Positions 1 to 5,859 of a DNA stretch of 7,535 bases are shown piece after piece. Every line of letters begins with the position of its first letter. The stretch's first letter is position 1. The stretch covers positions 1 to 7,535 of the forward strand of contig QGSR01000088.1 of assembly GCA_003387805.1 (NCBI GenBank), given 5' to 3'. A program made the translations under genes and the position numbers. The notes beneath the pieces were generated by a model that saw only the letters and a program-made list of their open reading frames with translations, was not told where the DNA came from and did not search any database. The stretch comes from Bacillota bacterium (GTDB lineage Bacteria > Bacillota > Limnochordia > Limnochordales > ZCTH02-B6).

Positions 1-139
1 CCCGGCGCGCGGGCCCGCGCCCCTCGCCTGGCGGAGGCGCCGCCCCCCCCCCCCGCGGGAGGCCCCCCCCGCCCACCCGCCGGCGCCGCCCGCCCGTCGC
101 CGCCCGGCCGCCCGGCGTTCCGCCCAGCCCCGTGCTCCG
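1..139. other. Gene-free, extremely C-rich region
   Basis: No coding region is supported here. The plus strand carries a run of 12 C (43-54) and a run of 8 C (63-70) separated by a short CCCGCGGG-type palindrome. A 14-bp perfect palindrome, GCGCGGGCCCGCGC, lies at 7-20, and there is a small 5-bp hairpin at 25-39. On the minus strand, where the M29-type gene ends at 140, this becomes G-rich RNA/DNA immediately downstream of the stop. I see no T-tract that would make a classical terminator. The long homopolymers may also be sequencing or assembly uncertainty. Confidence 0.6.
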
Positions 140-1129
140 TCACGCCACCACCCGCCCGTTCTCCGCGATGACCTTGTCGTCGACCATAAAGGTCGCATCC
201 CGCATGACCATGTCCAAATGCACGTCGCACGCGTGGGTGCCGCCGTAGAACAGGTCGCTGCCCAGCGCCACGTGCACGCTGCCCGCGGCCTTCTTCTCCT
301 CTTCGAAATCGTTGTTGCGCAGCGACATGGGGTTCAGGCCCAGGCCGATCTCGGCGATGTGGTCCGCGCCCGGCACGGTGTCCAAGATGCGCTGCAGCTG
401 GCGCGCCCGCCGCCCGCCCTCCACCGACACCACCTTGCCGTTGCGCACCTCAATGTGGATCGGATCGTCGCCGCCGCCGATCTTGGCCACGGGGCCGTCG
501 ATGACCAGCGTGCCGTTGGCGGTGCCGGCCAGCGGCCGCTGGGAAATTTCGCCGTCGGAAAAAGCCGCTTCCTTCCCCGGCTCCCGGGCGATGCCGCACT
601 CGACGATGACCGGGTGCCCCATGACCGGGTCCTTCGTGACGCCCGCGGTGAAGTCGGTGCCCAGCGCCGTGCGCACCGTCACCGTCGACCCCGCCGCCCA
701 CACGTCGGCCAGTTCGTGCCCTTTGCGGTTCAGCTCTTCGTAGTCCGCGAGGGCCCCGCCCCGCGTCCAGTTGTCCATGGAGCGCATCACCATGGACATG
801 GCCCGGATGCGCTTCTGCGCCAGGAGCTCCGCGACGGTCTTCGAATACGTCGGCGCGCCCGACGATCCGTTCATGCCGATGATGACGTCGGCCGCCTGCA
901 GCCCCGCGTCCAAAATCTTCGTCAGCTCGGTGGCCCGCTCCATGTGCCGCGACGGCATGACCGTCAGCGTGTACTCCGCGCCCACGTCCTGAATCGCGCC
1001 GGCCAGCGCCCACGCCATCTCCATCTCCGTCAGCGGGTCGGTGACCAGCAGCACCTGCTCGCCCGGCTGGATCCCGAGATGCAGCCGCACCAGCTTTTGG
1101 GCCATAGACACCGCATCGATGACACGCAA
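140..1129 (-). CDS. M29-type aminopeptidase-fold metalloprotein (aminopeptidase T / NicX-like superfamily)
   Basis: This is probably a cytoplasmic metalloenzyme of the peptidase M29 superfamily. Counting from the upstream in-frame TTG at 1156, the metal-site residues seem present and in family order: E203 in SDGEIS, E269 in IAEIGLGLNP, H295 in HVALG, and H313/D315 in HLD. The two glutamates are 66 residues apart, as I recall for characterised M29 enzymes (not checked). At about 330 residues it is shorter than true aminopeptidases (about 410). The loop between the two histidines is compact, as in the short relatives that include 2,5-dihydroxypyridine dioxygenase. Substrate and chemistry are therefore open. 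The TTG at 1129 is chosen because a purine-only SD tract lies 9 bases upstream; TTG at 1138 or ATG at 1105 are alternatives. It is last in the transporter gene set, 192 bases after the permease, and may process the imported solute. Family assignment is firm; function is not. Confidence 0.85.
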   Translation of the reverse strand: MRVIDAVSMAQKLVRLHLGIQPGEQVLLVTDPLTEMEMAWALAGAIQDVGAEYTLTVMPSRHMERATELTKILDAGLQAADVIIGMNGSSGAPTYSKTVAELLAQKRIRAMSMVMRSMDNWTRGGALADYEELNRKGHELADVWAAGSTVTVRTALGTDFTAGVTKDPVMGHPVIVECGIAREPGKEAAFSDGEISQRPLAGTANGTLVIDGPVAKIGGGDDPIHIEVRNGKVVSVEGGRRARQLQRILDTVPGADHIAEIGLGLNPMSLRNNDFEEEKKAAGSVHVALGSDLFYGGTHACDVHLDMVMRDATFMVDDKVIAENGRVVA

Positions 1130-1138
1130 CTGCCGCAA

Positions 1139-1154
1139 CCCCCTCCCCCCTTCC
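1139..1154 (-). promoter_or_regulatory. Purine-only ribosome binding tract of the M29-type gene
   Basis: On the minus strand this is an uninterrupted 16-base purine tract, GGAAGGGGGGAGGGGG, just before in-frame TTG codons at 1138 and 1129. It lies inside the reading frame if translation began at the upstream TTG (1156), where it would encode a Gly/Arg-rich stub. I therefore read it as an extended SD rather than coding sequence. Confidence 0.55.
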
Positions 1155-1207
1155 AATATTGCTCAAGCCCCCCGCCCCGTCGGGCCGCCGCGCCCGGCCC
1201 GCCGGTG

Positions 1208-1247
1208 GCGCGGCCTTTCCGCCGGCGGCGCGGCCTGTCCGCCGGCG
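1208..1247. repeat. 20-bp tandem repeat, two copies
   Basis: Two adjacent 20-base units (1208-1227 and 1228-1247) are identical except for T1217 versus G1237. Each contains the self-complementary decamer CCGCCGGCGG, so either strand can fold. The repeat lies in the gap between the permease stop and the M29-type gene. No coding frame is supported here. Confidence 0.8.
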
Positions 1248-1303
1248 GCCCAGCCGCCCCGTCCACCGGCCGGCCGCGGATCCGTCCGCTTCCACGGCGG
1301 GCC

Positions 1304-1337
1304 GTCAGCCGGCCACCGCCGTCAGCCGGCCACCGCC
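1304..1337. repeat. 17-bp perfect tandem duplication over the permease stop codon
   Basis: The 17-base unit GTCAGCCGGCCACCGCC occurs twice in direct succession (1304-1320, 1321-1337). The right-hand copy contains the last codons and TGA of the TRAP permease. The left-hand copy repeats the same codons and TGA just beyond the functional stop, in a shifted frame because 17 is not a multiple of three. This is the pattern expected of a recent slippage or unequal-exchange duplication. Confidence 0.9.
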
Positions 1338-3220
1338 TTGGGCTTGACCCGGAACGCGACCCACTGGCTCGCCCCGACGGCCGCAATGAGCGCGAGGCCC
1401 AGCAGCCAGTACTGGGCCTGCATCGTAAACATGGCGAAGGCGCCCACCAGCAGCACTGCCATCTGCCAAAGCTGCACCGGGCCGAAGAAGTAGCGCTGCA
1501 GCACGCCCGCCAGGGCCGTAATCCCGATGATGGCCGCCAGCGTGGCCGAGATGATGTTGAGCAGTCCGCCTTCCAGCAGCAGGCCTTGGTGCATCAAGAA
1601 CAAGAACGGCACCGCGTACTTGGCAAACCCGAAGCGGAATCCCTCAACCCCCGTGCGGAACGGGTCCGACTGGGCGATGCCCGACGCCGCAAAGCCCGCC
1701 AGCGCCACCGGCGGCGTCACGTCGGCCAGCAGGCCGTAGTAAAACACGAACAAGTGGGCCGCCAAGAGCGGCACGCCCATGCTGACGAAGGCCGGCGCCA
1801 CCAGCGTGGCCTGGATGACGTAGTTGGCCGTGGTGGGAATGCCCATGCCCAGAATAAGCGACGAAATCGCGGCCAACGGCGCCGCCAGCCACAAGCTGCC
1901 GCCCGACAGGTCCAGCACGATGGTGCTGATGCGCAGGCCCAGCCCGGTCATGGTGGTGACGCCGATGATGATGCCCGCGGCGGCGCAGATGGCGGCCACT
2001 TCCACGGTGTTGACGCCGCCGTCCCGGAACGCGAGCATGATTTGCCGCACCGTCTCCCGGGCTTCGTTCCGCACCACGCCGGCCACCAGCACGATGGCGA
2101 TGGTGAACAGAATGGTCCAGAAGATGGCCCGTTCAGGCGAATAGCCCGCCATCAGGAAGTAGACCAGAGCGACCAGCGGCAGCAGGAAGTACCCGCCTTC
2201 CCGCAGCACCTGCCGCAGACGGGGCAGGTCCGGCCGCGGGATGCCCCTGAGGCCCGAAAACGCGGCCATAAAGTCCACCTGGATGAACATGGAGTAGAAC
2301 GCCAGCAGCGCCGGAATGCCGGCCGCCATGGCGACACGCAAATACGGAATGCCCGTATACTCCGCCAGCAAAAAGGCGGCCGCGCCCATGACCGGCGGCG
2401 TAATCTGCCCCATGGTCGACGCCGACGCCTCGATGCCGCCGGCCACTTCCGGCTTGACGCCGATTCTCTTCATCAGCGGAATCGTAAACGTGCCCGTCGT
2501 CGTCACGTTGGCCGTGGAGCTGCCCGACAGCGTGCCCATGACCGCCGAGCCGAGGACGGCCGCCTTGGCCGGCCCGCCCCGCGTGCTGCCGGCGATGGCC
2601 ATGGCCAAGTCAAGGAAGAACTTGCCGGCGCCCGTCCGCTCCAACATCGCGCCGTACAAAATGAACAGCAGCACGAACTTGGCCGACACGCCCAGCGGGA
2701 TACCGAAAATGCCCTCGGTGGTCAAGTACAGAAACGGCACCGTCCGCTGCAGCGGAAAGCCGCGGTGGGCAAGCACGAGGGGCATGTAGGGCCCCACGAA
2801 CGCGTAGACGAAAAACGCCCCGGCCACGATGACGATGGGCCAGCCGGTGCCCCGCCGCGCGGCCTCGAACACCACCAGGAGCATCAAGATGCCGAACGCG
2901 ATGTCCGTCGTATTGTACGCGCCCGCCCGCATCGCCACGCTGTCGTAATTGACCAGAACGTACAGCGTCCCGGCCACCGTCATCGCGATGAAGACCAGCG
3001 AATAAATCAGCTTCGGCCAGGTCAGTTCCTTCTCTTTGATGACGGTGTGGATGAGAAACAGCATGACGCCAAGAAGCAAGAAGTGCAGCGCCCGGTGCTG
3101 CAACGCGAACAGCGGGTAAAAGTACGCCGCGTACAAATGGTACACCGACGCCGAAAAGCCCAGCACCGCCACGGCGGTCTTGGCCCACCGGCGGACGCTG
3201 TCCTGCGTTTGCGCGTTCAC
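1322..3220 (-). CDS. TRAP transporter fused permease (4TM/12TM, TAXI type)
   Basis: This inner-membrane secondary transporter subunit fuses the small (DctQ-like) and large (DctM-like) TRAP permeases. It takes solute from the periplasmic/extracellular TAXI binding protein and imports it with an ion gradient, usually Na+. The 632 residues are almost entirely hydrophobic segments. About four helices lie in residues 13-121, followed by the large-subunit region. DctM signatures are clear: GTLSGSSTANV (229-239) followed by FTIPLMKRIG, EASASTMGQITPPVMGAAAF (264-283), LGMGIPTTANYV (457-468) and GLLADVTPPVALAGFAASG (496-514). The length is normal for fused TAXI permeases. The GTG start overlaps the DUF1850 stop by four bases (GTGA), implying translational coupling, and has a near-perfect SD. 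The C-terminus is bounded by a 17-bp tandem duplication. The family is certain; the substrate is unknown. Confidence 0.95.
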   Translation of the reverse strand: MNAQTQDSVRRWAKTAVAVLGFSASVYHLYAAYFYPLFALQHRALHFLLLGVMLFLIHTVIKEKELTWPKLIYSLVFIAMTVAGTLYVLVNYDSVAMRAGAYNTTDIAFGILMLLVVFEAARRGTGWPIVIVAGAFFVYAFVGPYMPLVLAHRGFPLQRTVPFLYLTTEGIFGIPLGVSAKFVLLFILYGAMLERTGAGKFFLDLAMAIAGSTRGGPAKAAVLGSAVMGTLSGSSTANVTTTGTFTIPLMKRIGVKPEVAGGIEASASTMGQITPPVMGAAAFLLAEYTGIPYLRVAMAAGIPALLAFYSMFIQVDFMAAFSGLRGIPRPDLPRLRQVLREGGYFLLPLVALVYFLMAGYSPERAIFWTILFTIAIVLVAGVVRNEARETVRQIMLAFRDGGVNTVEVAAICAAAGIIIGVTTMTGLGLRISTIVLDLSGGSLWLAAPLAAISSLILGMGIPTTANYVIQATLVAPAFVSMGVPLLAAHLFVFYYGLLADVTPPVALAGFAASGIAQSDPFRTGVEGFRFGFAKYAVPFLFLMHQGLLLEGGLLNIISATLAAIIGITALAGVLQRYFFGPVQLWQMAVLLVGAFAMFTMQAQYWLLGLALIAAVGASQWVAFRVKPKAVAG

Positions 3221-3762
3221 GGCCTCACCTCCAGCATGACCCGTGCGCCGTACTCAGCCAGCTCGCTCAGCGTGGTGCGGTTTTGACCGACGATGATTTC
3301 CTGCTCCACCGTGCCGGCCACCCGCAGCGGCAAGCGGCCCACGGCGCGCTCGGCTTCCACCACGACCCACCGGCCGTCCAGATACACGCCCCGGTCGGAA
3401 CGAAACTCGAGCCCCGCTCCGTACCATAAATATCGCTCCAGCACCAGCACGAGACCGACCGGCGGCGCCTCGACCCGCAACAGACTTTGCACGGGCGTCT
3501 TGTCCGCCGAATGGGTGTAGGTGTACCAAATTTCGTCTCCCGCCCGCGCCGGCGCCGACCAAAGCTCCTCCCCCGTCTCCAGGTCCACGACCACGATCCG
3601 GACGGGCTCGCCCGAGCAGCAGGTGGCCGGCGGCTGCGGCTCCTCCGCCCCCGCTTCCGCCGGCGTCCCGGCCCACGACACTGCCGCCGCCGGACCCGTC
3701 GCCGCCGCGGCCGCCGCCAAGCCGGCCAGCACGAGACACAGCCAGCGGGCCGGGCCCGGCAT
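3217..3762 (-). CDS. DUF1850 domain protein, TAXI-TRAP accessory
   Basis: This small exported protein, about 181 residues, is of a family (DUF1850) that repeatedly sits beside TAXI-type TRAP genes; its biochemical role is not established. From the ATG at 3762, residues 1-27 look like a signal peptide (short basic start, then a Leu/Ala-rich core). A mature domain of about 130 residues carries the family hallmarks YTHSADKTPV (82-91) and YLWYGAGLEF (111-120). Adjacent C48 and C49 lie in the linker. The stop overlaps the permease GTG by four bases. The start is uncertain. The ATG at 3762 has no visible SD and lies 11 bases after a strong hairpin. A GTG at 3846, inside the end of the binding-protein gene, has a GGAG ten bases upstream but would add 28 Arg/Gly-rich residues encoded partly by the hairpin. 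I prefer the ATG. Confidence 0.85.
   Translation of the reverse strand: MPGPARWLCLVLAGLAAAAAATGPAAAVSWAGTPAEAGAEEPQPPATCCSGEPVRIVVVDLETGEELWSAPARAGDEIWYTYTHSADKTPVQSLLRVEAPPVGLVLVLERYLWYGAGLEFRSDRGVYLDGRWVVVEAERAVGRLPLRVAGTVEQEIIVGQNRTTLSELAEYGARVMLEVRP
3225..3232 (-). promoter_or_regulatory. SD of the TRAP permease
   Basis: The minus strand reads GGAGGTGA, a full match to the anti-SD core, four bases before the GTG at 3220. It lies inside the last codons of the DUF1850 gene and fixes the permease start. Confidence 0.85.
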
Positions 3763-3773
3763 CAGAGCCGCGG

Positions 3774-3806
3774 GGAATCGGGAGCGCGCCCCGCGCCCCC
3801 GATTCC
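3774..3806 (-). promoter_or_regulatory. Intercistronic hairpin between TAXI binding-protein and DUF1850 genes
   Basis: As minus-strand RNA, bases 3806-3792 and 3788-3774 pair over 15 bp (14 Watson-Crick pairs and one G-U), closing a 3-base GGG loop. The outer arm is GGAATCGGG/CCCGATTCC. No U-tract follows, so this does not look like an intrinsic terminator. It resembles the hairpins known between binding-protein and membrane-protein genes of other transporters (for example malE-malF), which protect the upstream mRNA from 3' exonucleases. That role here is inferred. Confidence 0.75.
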
Positions 3807-3809
3807 GCC

Positions 3810-3822
3810 GGCGGCCACCGCC
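3810..3822 (-). promoter_or_regulatory. Small hairpin abutting the binding-protein stop codon
   Basis: A 5-bp stem with a 3-base loop (GGCGG-TGG-CCGCC on the minus strand) begins one base after the TAA at 3824-3826. It precedes the larger hairpin at 3774-3806, so the short gap holds two stem-loops in series. It is GC-rich and could be chance. Confidence 0.45.
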
Positions 3823-3823
3823 C

Positions 3824-4786
3824 TTACTCCAGCACGCCGACCTCACGGAAGTACCGCTCCGCGCCCGGATGCAGCGGAATGGGCGAGTGGATGCCGTTTT
3901 CCGGCACCAGCTGCAGCGCCACCGGATGCACGGCGTGCAGCGCCGCCGCGTTTTCGTAAATGGTCTTCACGATCTCATACGCCAAATCGTCGGGCATGGA
4001 ACGATGGGCCACGATGACGTTGGAGTCGCCCAGCGCGAGCACGTCGTAGTCCACACCCCGGTACGTGCCCGCCGGGATGACCGAGCGCACGAAGTACGGA
4101 TGCGCCTCGATGATCTTGTCCAGCATCTCGGGCTCCAGGGACACCAGGTCGATGTCGCGCACTTGCGCGATCTGCTCCACCGCCGCGCCCGGATAGGCGA
4201 AGTTCAGGAAGATGGCGTCCACGATGCGGTCCACCAGCGCGTCTGCGGACTCGTTTTGCGACAGGCGCGCCCGCGTCATGTCGCGGTCGGGATCAATGCC
4301 GAACGTTTCGAGAATGGCCAGCGCGATGGTCTCCGCGCCGCTGCCCGGGGCCTCGGTGGACACCCGCTTGCCGCGCAGGTCGTTGACGGACTTGATGCCC
4401 GACTCCTTCAGCACGACCAGATGCTGCGGCGCCGGGTACATCTGGAACAGCGCCACGATATCCAGCGGCTGCTCAAAGGGCGGCAGGCCGTGGTGCGCGT
4501 TGTACGCGACGCTGCCCAGCACCATGCCCATATCCGACAAGCCGTTGCCGACCAGGCGGGCGTTCTCCACCGACGCCGCGGTGGATTCGGCCGTCACGAT
4601 GACGCCCGGCATATGGCGGGACAAAAGATCCGCCATCGCGCCGCCCAGCGGGAAGTACACGCCGCCGGGCCCGCCGGTGGACAGGCTCAGAAACCGCGTC
4701 TGCGCGCCCGCGGCCGCGGCGAACACGCCTACGATCAGCAAAGCGGCCAACACTACGGACAGGCTGCGAACCTTTGACTTGTGCAC
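3824..4786 (-). CDS. TAXI family TRAP transporter solute-binding protein
   Basis: This is the extracytoplasmic receptor of the TRAP system, 320 residues, the usual length for the family. Residues 1-28 form a signal peptide: MHKSKVR, a Leu/Val/Ala core, then AGAQ as the likely cleavage site. There is no lipobox cysteine, so it is either released or periplasmic. TAXI signatures follow in order: STGGPGGVYFPLGGAMADLL (36-55), ESTAASVENARLV (67-79), DMGMVLGSVAYNA (85-97), GKRVSTEAPGSGAE (139-152), the ESADALVDR region (179-187) and HPGAERYFREVGVLE at the C-terminus (306-320). Known TAXI proteins bind glutamate or other small carboxylates; the ligand here cannot be predicted. The GTG start is fixed by AGGAGGT seven bases upstream. 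It begins 16 bases after the regulator gene ends, indicating one transcript, and is followed by two hairpins that may favour high expression of the receptor. Confidence 0.94.
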   Translation of the reverse strand: MHKSKVRSLSVVLAALLIVGVFAAAAGAQTRFLSLSTGGPGGVYFPLGGAMADLLSRHMPGVIVTAESTAASVENARLVGNGLSDMGMVLGSVAYNAHHGLPPFEQPLDIVALFQMYPAPQHLVVLKESGIKSVNDLRGKRVSTEAPGSGAETIALAILETFGIDPDRDMTRARLSQNESADALVDRIVDAIFLNFAYPGAAVEQIAQVRDIDLVSLEPEMLDKIIEAHPYFVRSVIPAGTYRGVDYDVLALGDSNVIVAHRSMPDDLAYEIVKTIYENAAALHAVHPVALQLVPENGIHSPIPLHPGAERYFREVGVLE

Positions 4787-4793
4787 GCTTTCG

Positions 4794-4800
4794 ACCTCCT
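4794..4800 (-). promoter_or_regulatory. SD of the TAXI binding protein
   Basis: The minus strand reads AGGAGGT followed by seven bases and GTG (4786). It is the strongest and best-spaced SD of the operon, in the 16-base gap after the regulator stop, and it decides the binding-protein start. Confidence 0.85.
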
Positions 4801-4802
4801 GT

Positions 4803-5735
4803 TCAGTACTGATCCCCCGTCAGAGGCAGCAAGCGACGTTCCCGAAGGGCATTCCCCTGCGACGCATCCCCCCAATCGACGTACTCGGGACTGTCATACA
4901 GCTGCTTTTCGCGCCACAGGTCCTCGCGCCCGCGCAGCACCTCCAGGGTGCGCTGCTCATCGTGCAGGGCCACGCCCAAAATCAGCGCGTTGACCAGGCT
5001 CAGCGGCGCGACGAAGGACTCGATGAAGGAGTTGAAATCGGTCACCGCCGGCAGCGTGACGTCGGCGAACTCGGACAGCGGCGACACGGGGTTGTCCGTC
5101 AGCACGACGGTGGGAACCCCGCGGCGGTGGGCGTAGCGCAGCATGTCCGTGGCCCACCGGGTGTAGCGGGGCACGCTGATGCCGAACACCACGTCCTCGG
5201 GCCCCGCCGCGTCCAGCTGCTCCCAGTAGTCGCCCACGCCCAGGTCGATGCGAATGACCGTTTTGCCCAAATAGCGCAGCGCCGTGGTCAGCAGCACCGC
5301 CACCGCCGCCGACGTGCGCAGGCCGATGACGTAAATATGCCGGGCTTCGGCCAGCATGGCCACGGCCCGGTCAAAGTCTTCCTTGGACAGATTCTGGAAC
5401 GTGCGGTTGAGATTGTTGACGTCGTTTTGCCACACGGCCTGCAGCGGATCGCCCAGCTGCCGGATGCCCTCGCGGCCGGCCTCCAAGCGCTCCACGGTGG
5501 AAAGGCGCTGCCGCAGCTCCTCCTGCAGCGCCCGCTGCAGCTCCGGGTAGCCCGCAAAGCCCACCGTGGCGGCGAAGCGCACCACCGTGGACTCGCTGAC
5601 CCCCACCCTGCGGCCCAGCTCGGAAGCGGTCAAGAACGCGCACTCCTCGGGCCGGGCCATGATGTACTCGGCAATGGTGCGCTGGTTGCGGCTCATGCGC
5701 CAGTGCTGCGCCCGGAAACGGTCCACCAGCCTCAA
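4803..5735 (-). CDS. MurR/RpiR family transcriptional regulator
   Basis: This DNA-binding regulator has an N-terminal HTH and a C-terminal SIS (sugar isomerase) effector domain. From the TTG at 5735 (310 residues), the HTH region spans about 1-70, with LTASELGRRVGVSESTVVRF at 35-54 and FAGYPEL at 60-66. The SIS domain spans about 133-257, with HIYVIGLRTSAAVA (133-146) and RGVPTVVLTDNP (205-216). The phosphosugar-binding loop, usually S-x-S-G-x-T, reads ISVPRYTR (186-193). This suggests the RpiR branch with a PRY-type loop and perhaps a ligand that is not a classical phosphosugar. About 50 polar residues follow the SIS domain. Start: GAAGGGGAG lies six bases before the TTG at 5735; an in-frame TTG at 5759 is less well supported. 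Being first in the set and adjacent to the divergent region, it probably regulates the transporter operon and itself. Confidence 0.92.
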   Translation of the reverse strand: MRLVDRFRAQHWRMSRNQRTIAEYIMARPEECAFLTASELGRRVGVSESTVVRFAATVGFAGYPELQRALQEELRQRLSTVERLEAGREGIRQLGDPLQAVWQNDVNNLNRTFQNLSKEDFDRAVAMLAEARHIYVIGLRTSAAVAVLLTTALRYLGKTVIRIDLGVGDYWEQLDAAGPEDVVFGISVPRYTRWATDMLRYAHRRGVPTVVLTDNPVSPLSEFADVTLPAVTDFNSFIESFVAPLSLVNALILGVALHDEQRTLEVLRGREDLWREKQLYDSPEYVDWGDASQGNALRERRLLPLTGDQY

Positions 5736-5741
5736 AGAATA

Positions 5742-5750
5742 CTCCCCTTC
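5742..5750 (-). promoter_or_regulatory. SD deciding the regulator start
   Basis: The minus strand reads GAAGGGGAG followed by TATTCT and TTG (5735). This favours the internal TTG over the upstream TTG at 5759, and the resulting N-terminus lines up with typical RpiR proteins, which begin a few residues before the first helix. Confidence 0.6.
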
Positions 5751-5759
5751 GCTGCGCAA

Positions 5760-5859
5760 ATCCCACGCTTTATGAGCTATTTCATGTTTTATCGGATAAC
5801 TTCCGGTTGAACTGCATCATTCTCTATTCGTGACGGAATTCCTGCACTATTTTCGCCGG
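5760..5859. promoter_or_regulatory. AT-rich divergent intergenic region, probable promoter/operator zone
   Basis: About 100 bases are markedly AT-richer than everything around them, between the minus-strand regulator operon and the plus-strand membrane-protein gene. This is where promoters for both directions should lie. I find only weak sigma-70-like hexamers (minus-strand GATAAA and CATAAA, plus-strand TTGAAC) and no pair with good spacing. A perfect 8-bp palindrome, GGAATTCC, is at 5835-5842. A weak ATGA-N6-TCAT arrangement is at 5773-5786. Confidence 0.55.

Noticed and set aside
1130..1156. N-terminal stub of the M29-type protein from TTG 1156
   Set aside because: The stub (MEGGRGLRQ) is encoded by the purine-only SD tract, so TTG 1129 (or 1138) is the better start.
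218..3286. A 1022-codon open frame on the plus strand opposite the M29 and TRAP genes
   Set aside because: It is antisense to two clear protein families, and its His/Arg/Gln-rich product is what GC-biased codons give when read backwards. It has no domain or signal peptide, so its length reflects codon bias.
3521..5810. Long plus-strand open frames opposite the TAXI and RpiR genes
   Set aside because: They are antisense shadows of strongly supported genes with Arg/His/Gln-rich products, no recognisable motifs, and no promoter or SD context.
5801..5812. Mirror-like sequence TTCCGGTTGAAC as an operator
   Set aside because: The arms are mirror-symmetric rather than inverted repeats, apart from the central CCGG, so no dyad operator is supported.
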